A DNA stretch of 64,000 bases from Advenella mimigardefordensis DPN7 (GCF_000521505.1 NZ_CP003915.1:4154001-4218000); one strand, 5' to 3'; counted from the stretch's first letter, positions 8,071-17,929 are shown. Notes: generated from the letters alone by a model not told the origin. Numbers and translations: made by a program.

Positions 8071-9273
8071 TTGAAGATCACAGATGTCCAGACACTGTCT
8101 TGCGACGCCGGTTGGCGCAATTACTATTTCGTCAAGATATCAACCGACGCCGGCATGAACGGATGGGCGGAGTTTGACGAAGGGTTCGGCTCCCCCGGTG
8201 TGACTGCGGTCATTCAAAAACTGAGCGACATGCTTATTGGCAATCCCGTACCCAGTCAGGAACGTTTTTATGCCGAAGCCTACAGCCGGACCCGACCCGC
8301 AGCAGGTGGCGTTGTCGCCGAAGGCATTGGTGCACTGGAGAATGCATTGCTGGACGTAAGGGCCAAAGCGCTGGGCGTACCCTGCTATGAACTGCTGGGC
8401 GGGAAGGTCCGGGATAAGCTGCGTGTTTACTGGTCACATTGCCCTGCGTGGCGCATTAATCATCCCAAGTATTTTGGACCCGGCGTAACCGATCTGGATG
8501 GTGTCAAGGCCATGGGGGCAGAGGCGCGTGAACGCGGCTTTACTGCACTCAAGTCCAACACTTTTATTTTCGATGATGGCCCGGCTTACGCCTGGCGCCC
8601 GGGTTTTTCCTCGCCCTTCTATCCCGAACTGAACGCCGATCGCCGCATCATCCGTAACTTGCGCAACTGCCTGGAAGCGTTGCGAGACGGTGCCGGCGAC
8701 GATATGGAGATCCTGCTGGATCTGAATTTCAATTTCAAGACCGAGGGCTATCTGAAAATTCTGCGCGCGCTTGCCGATCATGACATTTTCTGGGTAGAAA
8801 TTGACAGCTACAGTCCCGATGCACTTGCTTATATACGGAATCACAGTCCGCACCCCATCAGTTCATGCGAAACCCTGTTCGGCGCCAGAGAATTTCTGCC
8901 TTATTTTCAGAAAAATGCCGTTGATGTTGCGATTGTCGATGTCGTATGGAACGGTGCATGGCAATCGATGAAGGTCGCCAATCTGGCTGATATCCACGAA
9001 GTGAATATAGCGCCACATAATTTCTACGGCCATCTGTGCACCATGATGAATGCGCATTTTGCCAGCGCAGTACCAAACTTCCGCATTATGGAGACGGACA
9101 TAGACCGGCTTGCCTGGGACAAGGAATTATTTACTTACGTTCCCGAATATGTCGACGGACATCTGATTGTTCCGGATCGCCCAGGCTGGGGAACAGAACC
9201 AATAGAAGAAGCCATCAGGGCACATCCACCAAAGCCGGGTGGCGGACTGATCAAGCCACGCCAGTCCCGCTAG
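8071..9273 (+). CDS. Mandelate racemase/muconate lactonizing enzyme family protein (probable sugar-acid dehydratase)
   Basis: The 400-residue protein is an enolase-superfamily enzyme with a capping N-terminal domain and a TIM-barrel active site. The three metal ligands are visible as Asp217 (LLDLNFNF), Glu243 (WVEIDSYS) and Glu267 (SSCETLFG). Lys161 (LKSNT) and His316 (APHNFYGHL) are candidate acid/base residues, which fits an acid-sugar dehydratase better than a racemase. The start is TTG at 8071, supported by AAAGGAG eight bases upstream; no ATG nearby fits. It leads a run of same-strand genes: AhpD-like protein, Bug receptor, CoA ligase, crotonase. The precise substrate cannot be assigned. 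Confidence 0.85.
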   Translation: MKITDVQTLSCDAGWRNYYFVKISTDAGMNGWAEFDEGFGSPGVTAVIQKLSDMLIGNPVPSQERFYAEAYSRTRPAAGGVVAEGIGALENALLDVRAKALGVPCYELLGGKVRDKLRVYWSHCPAWRINHPKYFGPGVTDLDGVKAMGAEARERGFTALKSNTFIFDDGPAYAWRPGFSSPFYPELNADRRIIRNLRNCLEALRDGAGDDMEILLDLNFNFKTEGYLKILRALADHDIFWVEIDSYSPDALAYIRNHSPHPISSCETLFGAREFLPYFQKNAVDVAIVDVVWNGAWQSMKVANLADIHEVNIAPHNFYGHLCTMMNAHFASAVPNFRIMETDIDRLAWDKELFTYVPEYVDGHLIVPDRPGWGTEPIEEAIRAHPPKPGGGLIKPRQSR

Positions 9274-9332
9274 CTTACTGAATACTTTTTTCAACAACGC
9301 AGTGACTACTCGTTTACCAAGGAGACAACCAC

Positions 9333-9674
9333 ATGATCAACGACTGGAACGCAACACTGAGCAACCTTCGCAAGGGCGGGGCCGCTTTTGCCAAACACAA
9401 CCCCGCTGTGGTAACCGCATATCGCGGCCTGAACGAAGCGCTCGGACAGGCCAAACATCTGGACGACAAAACCCGCGAACTGATTGCACTGGCCGTGGCT
9501 GTCACCACCAGATGCGACGGCTGCATTTCGTCACACTCTGCCGCAGCGCAGAAGGCGGGCGCAACCGTGGAAGAAGTCAGTGAAGCCCTGGGTACCGCAG
9601 TAGCGCTGAACGCTGGCGCAGCTTATGTCTATTCGGTGCGTGCAATTGAGGCATTTGAACAAATGGACAAATGA
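9333..9674 (+). CDS. Carboxymuconolactone decarboxylase/AhpD-family protein
   Basis: The 113-residue protein is a small all-helical AhpD-like subunit. The active-site set Glu49, Cys61-x-x-Cys64 and His68 (CDGCISSH) is the peroxidase-type arrangement rather than that of true carboxymuconolactone decarboxylase, which lacks the cysteine pair. A thiol-dependent reductase or peroxidase role is therefore likely. An AAGGAG site precedes the ATG. It lies 59 bp downstream of the dehydratase gene and 137 bp upstream of the Bug receptor gene, probably in the same transcription unit. Confidence 0.88.
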   Translation: MINDWNATLSNLRKGGAAFAKHNPAVVTAYRGLNEALGQAKHLDDKTRELIALAVAVTTRCDGCISSHSAAAQKAGATVEEVSEALGTAVALNAGAAYVYSVRAIEAFEQMDK

Positions 9675-9811
9675 AATTTTGCCCGGTAACAGGAAAGAGG
9701 AAGAGGAAAGGCTGACCGGGATGCAGTTTGCAGGGGCGTGGCAACAACAATTCCAAGCCACGGGTAACCGTTATCACTTTCAGAACAGGAAGTACCCAAA
9801 GGAGAAATAAA

Positions 9812-10786
9812 ATGAGCAGACAAGCAACACAGGCAATAGCCGCCGTACTGACGCTGGCTATTGCCTGCACACTGGCATCTACCGGCGCCTATGCAGCATG
9901 GCCGGCCGATAAACCCATCCGCCTGATCGTACCCTACGCAGCCGGTGGCGCGACCGATATTCTGGGGCGAGCAGTTGGCAACCAGATGGCAAAAGAACTC
10001 AAGCAAACAATTGTCGTAGAAAATAAACCCGGTGCCGGCAGCATGCTGGGTTCGCAACAAGTGGTGCGCTCCGAACCGGACGGTTATACGATTTTGCTGG
10101 GAAGCATTTCAAATGTGCTTAACATGTATTTCTATAAGGAACCGCTTTATGATCTGCGCAAAGATCTCAAGCCGGTCGCACAAATCGTATCTGTACCCAA
10201 TTTTCTGGCTGTTAGTAAATCAGTGCCTGTCAAGAATGTCGCCGAACTGATCGCGCTGGCCAAGCAAAAGCCGGGGGAACTCAGTTGCGCAACCTCTGGG
10301 GTCGGCTCCTCTCCCTATCTGTCATGTGAACTGTTCAAAGTGATGGCCGGCATCGAGCTGATCAACACACCGTTCAAAGGTGGAGCGCCTGCGATTCAGT
10401 CGGCAATAGGCAATCAGACGACCATGGTATTTGCCAACGAAGCCTGGCCATATATCGATTCCGGCCAGTTGCGCGGTCTGGGCGTGACCACTGCTGAGCG
10501 ATCCCCCTATTCCACGGATATTCCCGCCATCGCAGAAACATTGCCCAAATATGACGTCACTGCCTGGTATGGGTTCTGGGTGCCGGCCAAAACACCGGAC
10601 AAGATCACTAATGCGATTAGCAAGGCCGCCACCGACGCACTGCAAAATCAGCAGGTGTTAAATAGCCTGAAGCAACTGGGGGCTACACCAAAGCCGTCAG
10701 ATCCGCAGCAATTTGGAGACTACGTCAACAGCGAAATTGATCGCTGGGCCGCGATCACCAAAGAGATGAATGTGCAGGCCAAATAA
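9812..10786 (+). CDS. Bug-family tripartite tricarboxylate transporter substrate-binding protein
   Basis: The product (324 residues) has a signal peptide (1-29, ending GAYA) and the Bug family core: WPADKPIRLIVPYAAGG, then GRAVGNQMAKEL, VENKPGAGSM and PDGYTILLG. Bug proteins bind carboxylates in the periplasm, sometimes for TctAB permeases. No tctAB genes lie in the window. ATG 9812 was chosen over the longer frame because AAAGGAG precedes it and it begins the signal peptide. The neighbouring dehydratase and CoA ligase suggest the ligand is an organic acid degraded through a CoA thioester. Confidence 0.9.
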   Translation: MSRQATQAIAAVLTLAIACTLASTGAYAAWPADKPIRLIVPYAAGGATDILGRAVGNQMAKELKQTIVVENKPGAGSMLGSQQVVRSEPDGYTILLGSISNVLNMYFYKEPLYDLRKDLKPVAQIVSVPNFLAVSKSVPVKNVAELIALAKQKPGELSCATSGVGSSPYLSCELFKVMAGIELINTPFKGGAPAIQSAIGNQTTMVFANEAWPYIDSGQLRGLGVTTAERSPYSTDIPAIAETLPKYDVTAWYGFWVPAKTPDKITNAISKAATDALQNQQVLNSLKQLGATPKPSDPQQFGDYVNSEIDRWAAITKEMNVQAK

Positions 10787-10826
10787 GGCCGCAAGGCATG
10801 GCGATACGCGTTAAACAGGAGCTGTG

Positions 10827-12323
10827 ATGCGACGACTAGGTGATGTACTAAGACATTGGACGGAACATACCCCGGACAGTCCGGCGATTTCAGATGAAAT
10901 CCGCTCGTTGAGTTATGCGCAATTGAGCCAAGCCGTCGCCGATTGCCGGCACTTTCTGGCCAGCATCGGCGTTCGCCCCGGTGATCGGGTCATGCTGATT
11001 GGGGAAAACAGCAGCGTGCTGGCAATCTTTATACTGGCCGCCGGGCTTGATGATATCTGGGTAGTTTTGGAAAATGCCCGTCGCGCTCCTCTGGAAACCG
11101 ACGCCGTCTGCAGTCATGCCCAGCCTCGACGCATTCTATATCTGACCGAGAACTCGCCGTCGGCAGGCGAACATGCCAGTCGTCATAAAGTGCAAGCAGT
11201 AACAACACCGTTCGGCGCGCTGGCGATAGGCCCGCTGATGGAGACACCGCCCGAGGTTTGTTACGGGCCGGCGCAGGACCAAGTGGCCGCACTCATTTAC
11301 ACAACCGGCAGCACCGGAACACCCAAAGGCGTCATGCTCACGCATGGCAACCTGCTTTTCATCGGTTTGCTGATGCAACAGCAGCGCCACCTGATACCCG
11401 AGGACCGGGTGTACGGCATCCTCCCGATTACACATGTCATGGGTCTGTCTTCGGGGCTGATAGGCACTCTGGCCTCTGGGGCGCATGTGCAATTAGTGCC
11501 CCGCTTTGCCATTGATCATTGCCTGAACAGTCTGAGCCGGGACGGTATCTCTATTTTGCAGGGCGCACCGGCCATGTTCTCCCGGCTGATCAAATCAGAA
11601 CAAATTCAGCATTTGCGTACCGCAACGCTCAGAGTCATCGCGGCAGGCGGTGCGCCACTGGATCCTACGCTCAAGCAAGAAGTAGAACAGACTTTCGGCC
11701 TGACGCTGCACAATGGGTATGGGTTGACCGAAGGGTCGGCCATCTGCTGGACCCGACTGGAATCGGCCAATCCTGATTGCGCCGTTGGCCCGCCCAATCC
11801 CGGTGTAGAGATTGCCATCCTGGATCCGGAACGACAACAGGTCACGCCTGGAGAGCAAGGCTCATTATGGGCCAGAGGACCCAACATTATGAAAGGCTAC
11901 TTTCGTGACCCGCAACGTACGGCGAGCGTTCTGACAGACGATGGCTGGTTCAATACAGAAGACCTGGCCCGGCAGTTGCCCGATGGTCGGGTCATTATTG
12001 AAGGGCGTAACAAAGATCTGATCATCCGTTCCGGCTTCAATGTGTCCCCCCTTGAGGTTGAAACCGCGCTCAATGCCCATGAACAGATTCAGCATTCAGC
12101 GGTGCTGGGACATATGATTTGTGGCAACGAACAAATCATAGCGATGATCGAACGATGCCCTGGTGCCAGCCTGAAAGAAGAAGACGTACGCCAGTTTTTG
12201 CAGGACCGCCTGTCGCCTTACAAGCGCCCCGGTCGCATTTTTTTTGTCGATAGTCTGCCAGTTGCTCCCAATGGCAAGGTACTTAAACACCAATTGAAAC
12301 AAACCCTGAAGGAACTGATATGA
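10827..12323 (+). CDS. AMP-dependent acyl-CoA synthetase/ligase
   Basis: The 498-residue enzyme activates a carboxylic acid to its CoA thioester via an acyl-AMP. The ATP loop YTTGSTGTPKGVMLTH lies at about 158-173, the acyl-AMP motif GYGLTEGS near 300, the hinge motif RNKDLIIRSGFNVSP near 405, and the catalytic lysine in PNGKVLKHQL near the C terminus. AGGAG lies 5 bp before ATG 10827; a GTG one codon upstream is also possible. The last four bases (ATGA) overlap the start of the crotonase gene, so the two are coupled. The acid is unknown; the neighbourhood suggests a short C3-C4 or sulfur-containing acid. Confidence 0.9.
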   Translation: MRRLGDVLRHWTEHTPDSPAISDEIRSLSYAQLSQAVADCRHFLASIGVRPGDRVMLIGENSSVLAIFILAAGLDDIWVVLENARRAPLETDAVCSHAQPRRILYLTENSPSAGEHASRHKVQAVTTPFGALAIGPLMETPPEVCYGPAQDQVAALIYTTGSTGTPKGVMLTHGNLLFIGLLMQQQRHLIPEDRVYGILPITHVMGLSSGLIGTLASGAHVQLVPRFAIDHCLNSLSRDGISILQGAPAMFSRLIKSEQIQHLRTATLRVIAAGGAPLDPTLKQEVEQTFGLTLHNGYGLTEGSAICWTRLESANPDCAVGPPNPGVEIAILDPERQQVTPGEQGSLWARGPNIMKGYFRDPQRTASVLTDDGWFNTEDLARQLPDGRVIIEGRNKDLIIRSGFNVSPLEVETALNAHEQIQHSAVLGHMICGNEQIIAMIERCPGASLKEEDVRQFLQDRLSPYKRPGRIFFVDSLPVAPNGKVLKHQLKQTLKELI

Positions 12324-13066
12324 CCGATGCCGTAACTTATGAATCCCGCGATGGTATTGCCATTATCACCATCAATCGCGAAGACCGCATGAATGCTATC
12401 GGCCCTGAGGTGGAAGCCGGTCTGGCACAGGCATGGAAACGCCTGAAAGAATCCCCGCAAGATCGTGTCGGTATTCTTACCGGTGCCGGCACCAGGGCGT
12501 TCTCTGCAGGCAAAGACATGGCCTGCACTGCACCGCCCGACTACCGCAGTTTCACACCCAATGTTGGTGTTCTGCTGGAAAAGCCATTGATCGCGGCCAT
12601 CAGCGGCTGGTGCATAGGCGGCTCGATTGTCCTGACGCTGATGTGCGATCTGTGCGTGGCAACTGAAGATACCAAATTCACGTATCCGGAAGCCAAGCTG
12701 GGCTTTGCCGGCGGAATGATTGCCTCGGCCGCTGCGCGGATTCCGCATAAAGTCGCCATGGAATTAATGTTGCTTGGCGAAGTCATTACCGCCCAGCGCG
12801 CTTATGATGTAGGTATGGTGAACCGTGTGGTTCCGGCAGGACAACATATGGTCGAAGCCATGAAGTTGGCGCAACGCCTGGCCGCCAATGCCCCGTTGGT
12901 AATGGCGATGCTCAAGCGTCTGGCTGCCCAGACCACGCCCATGAGTCCGGTAGAAATTGCCGGCCATGCATGGCGCGAAAACCAGCAGGTGTTCGAGAGC
13001 GCCGACTTTGCCGAAGGGCTGGCCAGTTTCAGCGAAAAGCGACCGCCGGCTTTCACTGGGCAGTAA
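12320..13066 (+). CDS. Enoyl-CoA hydratase/isomerase (crotonase) family protein
   Basis: The 248-residue product has the crotonase fold. The first oxyanion-hole segment is FSAGKDM (about 61-67), the second is SGWCIGGSI (95-103), and Glu124 (YPEAKLGF) matches the second catalytic glutamate of enoyl-CoA hydratase. The first catalytic glutamate is absent: the usual CEL is replaced by IVL (Val104). The enzyme may therefore not be a classical hydratase but an isomerase, lyase or hydrolase on the CoA thioester made by the overlapping upstream ligase gene. Confidence 0.88.
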   Translation: MTDAVTYESRDGIAIITINREDRMNAIGPEVEAGLAQAWKRLKESPQDRVGILTGAGTRAFSAGKDMACTAPPDYRSFTPNVGVLLEKPLIAAISGWCIGGSIVLTLMCDLCVATEDTKFTYPEAKLGFAGGMIASAAARIPHKVAMELMLLGEVITAQRAYDVGMVNRVVPAGQHMVEAMKLAQRLAANAPLVMAMLKRLAAQTTPMSPVEIAGHAWRENQQVFESADFAEGLASFSEKRPPAFTGQ

Positions 13067-13148
13067 AACCGTGCATGATGCTATGAACGTAGCGCGTTCA
13101 CACCGCCTGCAAAACAATGGAAATGCTCAAGAATAAGCAAAGAGACAG

Positions 13149-13760
13149 ATGACTATGGATATGCCGAACCTGAAACGCCTGAGCGATTTTATTCAGGCAG
13201 TGACTAAACTCATGGACGATCATGATGACAAGCAGCGACCGCCGGCTGGCATCCAGTCCCTGCTGGCAGAGCTGGTTACCCACGACGACTGGCTGCCTGA
13301 ATTCTGTACGGTGCCACACCCTACTTTTTATCAGCAGTTCCTCCTGCACTGCGATCCTCTGGAACGTTTTTCACTGGTCAGTTTTGTATGGGGGCCCGGA
13401 CAACAGACACCGGTTCATGACCATATGGTGTGGGGGTTTATCGGCATGTTGCGCGGCGCGGAACTAAGCCAGCGTTATCGCAGCAATCCGGATGGAACCC
13501 TCACCGCTGACGGAGAGCCGGATCGGCTTGAACCCGGTATGGTAGACGTACTGTTACCTGCCGAAGGCGATATACACCAGGTGTTCAATGCATATGACAA
13601 TCAACCTTCGATCAGCATTCATCTTTATGGTGGCAACATCGGCGCAGTCAGCCGGCATGTCTTCGACCTGTCAAACGGCCAGCCCAAAACCTTTATCTCC
13701 GGATACTCGTCAAACGTGATTCCCAATGTCTGGGATCGTTCTGCAGGCCGGAAAACCTGA
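13149..13760 (+). CDS. mdo: Gln-type thiol dioxygenase, probable 3-mercaptopropionate dioxygenase
   Basis: The 203-residue cupin resembles cysteine dioxygenase. Iron ligands are His90, His92 (TPVHDHMVWG) and His143 (GDIHQVF); the Ser-His-Tyr triad is Ser156, His158, Tyr160. The substrate-carboxylate arginine of mammalian enzymes is replaced by Gln63 (FYQQFLL), and the cross-linking cysteine after HDH is replaced by glycine, as in bacterial 3-mercaptopropionate dioxygenases. It would convert 3-mercaptopropionate (or cysteine) plus O2 to the sulfinate. It lies 82 bp after the crotonase gene and close to an acryloyl-CoA reductase gene, which supports a C3 thiol acid as substrate. No strong ribosome site precedes ATG 13149, only AAAGAG. 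Confidence 0.82.
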   Translation: MTMDMPNLKRLSDFIQAVTKLMDDHDDKQRPPAGIQSLLAELVTHDDWLPEFCTVPHPTFYQQFLLHCDPLERFSLVSFVWGPGQQTPVHDHMVWGFIGMLRGAELSQRYRSNPDGTLTADGEPDRLEPGMVDVLLPAEGDIHQVFNAYDNQPSISIHLYGGNIGAVSRHVFDLSNGQPKTFISGYSSNVIPNVWDRSAGRKT

Positions 13761-13851
13761 TGGCGCAGCTATGACGAACGTGGTCTTTCCCCCTCCTGTG
13801 ATGTATTCTGTCGCCTTATTACTTAGCGTACAGGGAAGGATATATACCGTC

Positions 13852-14619
13852 ATGGATAAAACACTTATCAAAGGTCTGAAGGTCCTGGAAGTCGTGACCG
13901 GATCCACAGAAAGAATCCGGACCATCGAAGAACTGGCAGAAAAAGTCGGCCTGACACGCAGCAATACGCACCGTACCCTGCAAACGCTGATTCATACAGG
14001 CTTTGTGGCACGCGATGATCAGGATAACTACATCGGCGGGATCCGGCTTTTCGAACTGGCGGCAAACCAGCTCGCACAACTGGATCTGCGACGCATCGCA
14101 TCAGGCGCCATGCACGTGCTGGCGGAAAGCACTGGAGAAACCATCCATCTATCCGTGCTGGACGGGTTCGATGTCGTCTATGTCGACAAGATCGACAGCC
14201 CGCAGCCCATTCGCGCGTACTCCATGATTGGCGGTCGGGCCCCTGCCTATGCCGTTGCGACGGGCAAGGCAATTCTTGCCTATCAGACAGATAGTTTTCT
14301 GGAAAGTCATGAGGCGCAACTGCAAAAGTATACAAACGCAACGCTTGCAGATCTGGATACGTTACGTCCCGCACTGGCCCGAACCGTGAAACAGGGCTAT
14401 GCACTCAATCGCGGTGAGTGGCGCGAAGGTGTGGGAGGCATTGCGGTTCCCATTTTTAACGGACTGGGACAAATCATGGGAGCTGTTGGTATCTCTGCTC
14501 CTCTGGATCGGTTAACGCCCGCGCGCATACGTCAACTGGTGCCTGAGGTTATCCAGTGTGCCAGCGCAATTTCGCAACAGCTAGGCTACACAGCAAAAGC
14601 GGTCAAACCCGAAGCATAG
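13852..14619 (+). CDS. IclR-family transcriptional regulator
   Basis: The protein (255 residues) has an N-terminal winged HTH (about 8-68; TIEELAEKVGLTRSNTHRTL) and a C-terminal GAF-like effector domain containing LDGFDVVYVDKI and GYALNRGEWREGVGGIAVP. The start is placed at ATG 13852 because the HTH begins there and GGGAAGGA lies upstream; the longer frame runs through the end of the dioxygenase gene. IclR proteins usually control adjacent aromatic- or organic-acid catabolic genes, so the likely targets are the flanking dioxygenase/ligase genes and acuI. Confidence 0.9.
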   Translation: MDKTLIKGLKVLEVVTGSTERIRTIEELAEKVGLTRSNTHRTLQTLIHTGFVARDDQDNYIGGIRLFELAANQLAQLDLRRIASGAMHVLAESTGETIHLSVLDGFDVVYVDKIDSPQPIRAYSMIGGRAPAYAVATGKAILAYQTDSFLESHEAQLQKYTNATLADLDTLRPALARTVKQGYALNRGEWREGVGGIAVPIFNGLGQIMGAVGISAPLDRLTPARIRQLVPEVIQCASAISQQLGYTAKAVKPEA

Positions 14620-14825
14620 GCCGCACTTTTATCTCAATGTTAATTGAAATGGAACGACTGTTATGAGACGTACATTGACCACATTTAGCACAAAGCCAGT
14701 CAAGCCGCCGGCAATAGCGATGCGTGCCGTGCACCAACTGAACAGGCTGCCTGCCTGAAGCCCATTCTCTCGGCAAACACACCTGCCAAGCCACCAGTCA
14801 TTCACCCAATTGGAGGAAATACCGA

Positions 14826-15812
14826 ATGTTCAACGCCATATTGATTGAAAAAGATGATGCCGGTTACCGTGCAACAGAGACGTCCATCGACGAAGCACAA
14901 CTGCCTCAGGGAGACGTTCGTGTTGATGTGAAATATTCAACCATCAATTACAAGGACGGCCTGGCCATTACGGGAAAGGTGCCCGTGGTTCGCCAGTTCC
15001 CGATGGTCCCCGGCATTGACTTTTGCGGTACCGTCAGCCAAAGCCAGCACCCGGACTTTAAAGCCGGTGATGCCGTTATTCTCAATGGCTGGGGCGTAGG
15101 CGAAACCCATTGGGGTGGTCTGGCCCAGCAGGCCAGCGTCAACGGCAAATGGCTGATCCACCTGCCAGCGGGCATGTCAGCCGAGCAGGCCATGTCCATC
15201 GGCACAGCGGGCTACACGGCCATGCTTTGCGTGATGGCACTGCAACGCAACGGCCTGACACCCGAGTCGGGCGATATCCTTGTCACCGGTGCGGCCGGCG
15301 GCGTCGGCAGTGTCGCCGTGGCGCTGCTTTCCTCTTTGGGATTCCGTGTCATCGCCTCGACCGGCAGGCAGCAAGAAGAGGATTATCTGAAGAAACTGGG
15401 CGCGGCCGACATCATTGATCGCCATACCCTGAGTGAACCGGGCAAACCGCTAGGCGCGGAACGCTGGGCAGGCGCGGTGGACAGCGTTGGCAGTCATACA
15501 CTGGCCAATGTCTGCGCGGGCACCAAATATCGCGGCACCGTTGCTGCTTGCGGTCTGGCACAGGGTCTGGATTTTCCCGCATCGGTTGCGCCATTCATTC
15601 TGCGCGGCATCACGCTGGCCGGAATTGACAGCGTGCATTGCCCGGTACCGCAACGGCAGGAAGCCTGGGACAGATTAAGCAAGGAACTGGACCCGGCCAA
15701 GCTGGCGCTGATTGGCTCACGCACGGTCGGCCTTAGCGACGTGATTCCCCTGGCCAGCCAAATTCTTGACGGCAAAGTGCGCGGTCGGATTGTTGTGGAT
15801 GTGAATCGTTAA
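14826..15812 (+). CDS. acuI: Acryloyl-CoA reductase (NADPH), AcuI/YhdH family
   Basis: The 328-residue medium-chain reductase/dehydrogenase lacks the zinc-ligand set. It carries AcuI/YhdH signatures: [11 protein letters not shown] (43-53), [21 protein letters not shown], and the nucleotide-binding loop [13 protein letters not shown]. AcuI reduces toxic acryloyl-CoA to propionyl-CoA with NADPH and is known from 3-hydroxypropionate and DMSP metabolism. A strong TTGGAGG site precedes the ATG. It follows the IclR gene by about 200 bp and is convergent with trpA. The nearby thiol dioxygenase and CoA ligase fit a C3-acid pathway ending in propionyl-CoA. Confidence 0.9.
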   Translation: MFNAILIEKDDAGYRATETSIDEAQLPQGDVRVDVKYSTINYKDGLAITGKVPVVRQFPMVPGIDFCGTVSQSQHPDFKAGDAVILNGWGVGETHWGGLAQQASVNGKWLIHLPAGMSAEQAMSIGTAGYTAMLCVMALQRNGLTPESGDILVTGAAGGVGSVAVALLSSLGFRVIASTGRQQEEDYLKKLGAADIIDRHTLSEPGKPLGAERWAGAVDSVGSHTLANVCAGTKYRGTVAACGLAQGLDFPASVAPFILRGITLAGIDSVHCPVPQRQEAWDRLSKELDPAKLALIGSRTVGLSDVIPLASQILDGKVRGRIVVDVNR

Positions 15813-15911
15813 TCTGCGCTCACAACACGATCATCGAACCACTGGCCAGGCAGCCAATCTTCTCGCAGCCCGGCCAGCATTTTTCAACAATACATTTGCA
15901 ATAAGCGCCTA

Positions 15912-16721
15912 TCAGTCACGCGCCTTACGTACTGCCTGCGCCAATTGGCTGCACAAGGCCAGCACATCCGTTTTGGCCTGTTCACCATCGCTTGCTTCAG
16001 CGATTTTTTGCACAAGCGCCGAACCCACAACCACACCGTCGGCAACCCGGGCAATATTGGCTGCCTGTTCCGGTGTACGAATCCCGAACCCCACGCTGAC
16101 CGGCAGCTCGGTATGTTTACGAATCCGGGTAACGGCCTGCTGAACATGGTCGATGGTGGCTGAGCCGGCACCGGTGGTACCCGCCACCGACACGTAATAA
16201 ACAAAACCACCGCTATTGTCCAGAATCCGCTCTAAACGTGCGTCATCGCTGGTGGGGGTGGTCAGGCGCACAAAGTCTATGCCCGCAGCCTGTGCCGGAA
16301 TACAAAGATCACGATCGTGTTCGGCCGGCAGATCCACCACAATCAGTCCATCCACGCCGGCTTTGCCTGCATCAGCAATAAACCGCTCTACCCCGTAGCG
16401 ATGAATCGGGTTGAAATAGCCCATCAGCACAATCGGCGTCTCGTTGTCGCGCTGCCGGAACTCAGTAATCATTTTCAGGGTAGAAGCGACACTTTGCCCC
16501 TTGGCCAGTGCACGCAGGCTGGAAAGCTGGATCGCCGGGCCGTCGGCCATCGGGTCGGTAAACGGCATGCCAAGTTCGATAATATCGGCACCTGCTTGCG
16601 GCAGTCCGTCAAGAATGGCGGCAGCGGTGTCGTAGTCTGGATCGCCGGCTGTCAGAAATGTGACCAGGGCCGCGCGATTCTCTTTCTTCAGTTGCGCAAA
16701 ACGCTGTTGCAGGCGACTCAT
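15912..16721 (-). CDS. trpA: Tryptophan synthase alpha subunit
   Basis: The 269-residue TIM-barrel protein cleaves indole-3-glycerol phosphate to indole and glyceraldehyde 3-phosphate. Catalytic Glu49 and Asp60 are seen in [16 protein letters not shown], and the phosphate loop segment [13 protein letters not shown] lies near 210. Its ATG overlaps the TGA of trpB by four bases, so the subunits are made in balance and form the alpha2-beta2 complex. No accD or folC follows, unlike many betaproteobacterial trp operons. Confidence 0.96.
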   Translation of the reverse strand: MSRLQQRFAQLKKENRAALVTFLTAGDPDYDTAAAILDGLPQAGADIIELGMPFTDPMADGPAIQLSSLRALAKGQSVASTLKMITEFRQRDNETPIVLMGYFNPIHRYGVERFIADAGKAGVDGLIVVDLPAEHDRDLCIPAQAAGIDFVRLTTPTSDDARLERILDNSGGFVYYVSVAGTTGAGSATIDHVQQAVTRIRKHTELPVSVGFGIRTPEQAANIARVADGVVVGSALVQKIAEASDGEQAKTDVLALCSQLAQAVRKARD

Positions 16722-17929
16722 GCTTGTTGCTCCTTCTCTTTGCTATGTTGCATCACAGTTTGCATATCCTTATCTCCACGGCCAGACAGGTTCACCACCA
16801 TCAGATGATCTTCAGGTAGCGATGGCGCCTGTTTGAACGCTTCGGCCAGGGCATGGGCGCTTTCCAGCGCAGGAATGATGCCTTCCAGACGGCAGCATTG
16901 ATGCAGGGCATCCAGCGCTTCATCATCTGTGATGGCCGTGTATTGCACCCGTCCGATACTGTGCAGCCAGGCATGCTCGGGACCAATGCCCGGATAATCC
17001 AGGCCGGCAGAGATTGAATGGGCATCAATAATCTGTCCATCATCATCCTGCAGCAGGAACGTGCGGTTGCCGTGCAGTACACCCGGTACGCCACCATTCA
17101 GACTTGCAGCATGCTTGCCGCTTTCAATACCGTGACCGGCCGCTTCCACACCGTAAATCTTCACGTCCTTGTCGTTCAAAAATTCATGGAACAGGCCAAT
17201 TGCATTGGAACCGCCGCCTACGCAGGCAACCAGCGAATCGGGCAGACGGCCTTCATGCGCCAGCATTTGCTCACGTGTTTCCTTGCCGATAACCGCCTGG
17301 AAATCCCGGACCATGGTTGGATAAGGATGAGGACCGGCCACCGTACCAATCAGATAATAAGTGGTATCAACGTTGGTGACCCAGTCGCGCAGGGCCTCAT
17401 TCATGGCGTCCTTTAAGGTGCCGGTGCCTGCGGTAACCGGCAATACTTCCGCCCCCAGCAATTTCATACGAAATACGTTGGCCTGCTGGCGGTCAATATC
17501 GGTGCTGCCCATGTAAATAACGCACTGCAGACCAAAACGAGCGGCGACAGTGGCTGTGGCCACCCCGTGCATGCCGGCACCGGTCTCTGCAATAATTCGC
17601 TTTTTACCCATGCGCCGCGCCAGCAGAATCTGGCCGATGCAGTTGTTGATTTTATGGGCGCCGGTGTGATTGAGTTCTTCACGCTTGAGATAAATTTTTG
17701 CACCACCCAGGTGTTCGGTCAGGCGCTCGGCATAATACAGTGGGCTGGGTCGTCCCACATAATCCCGCTGAAAATAGGCCAGTTCCTTCTGGAAGTTCTC
17801 ATCGGTTTTGGCTTTTTCGTATTCGGCGGCCAGTTCGAGAATCAGTGGCATAAGTGTTTCGGCAACGTATTGTCCGCCAAAGTCACCAAACATCCCCGTC
17901 GTGTCTGTATCGGTATTCAATGAAACCAT
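16718..17929 (-). CDS. trpB: Tryptophan synthase beta subunit
   Basis: The 403-residue PLP enzyme condenses indole and serine to tryptophan. The N terminus [17 protein letters not shown], the PLP lysine in [10 protein letters not shown] (Lys93) and the phosphate-binding loop GGGSNAIG are canonical. I start it at ATG 17929, with AGGAG 11 bp upstream; a longer version from 17950 is possible but begins inside that ribosome site. The gene is divergent from the TrpI-like regulator, and about 140 bp separate the two, enough for a LysR-controlled promoter. Confidence 0.96.
   Translation of the reverse strand: MVSLNTDTDTTGMFGDFGGQYVAETLMPLILELAAEYEKAKTDENFQKELAYFQRDYVGRPSPLYYAERLTEHLGGAKIYLKREELNHTGAHKINNCIGQILLARRMGKKRIIAETGAGMHGVATATVAARFGLQCVIYMGSTDIDRQQANVFRMKLLGAEVLPVTAGTGTLKDAMNEALRDWVTNVDTTYYLIGTVAGPHPYPTMVRDFQAVIGKETREQMLAHEGRLPDSLVACVGGGSNAIGLFHEFLNDKDVKIYGVEAAGHGIESGKHAASLNGGVPGVLHGNRTFLLQDDDGQIIDAHSISAGLDYPGIGPEHAWLHSIGRVQYTAITDDEALDALHQCCRLEGIIPALESAHALAEAFKQAPSLPEDHLMVVNLSGRGDKDMQTVMQHSKEKEQQA

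Noticed and set aside
15841..15884. Terminator after acuI formed by CTGGCC and GGCCAG followed by five T
   Set aside because: The stem is only 6 bp with a loop of about 24 nt, too weak to claim.
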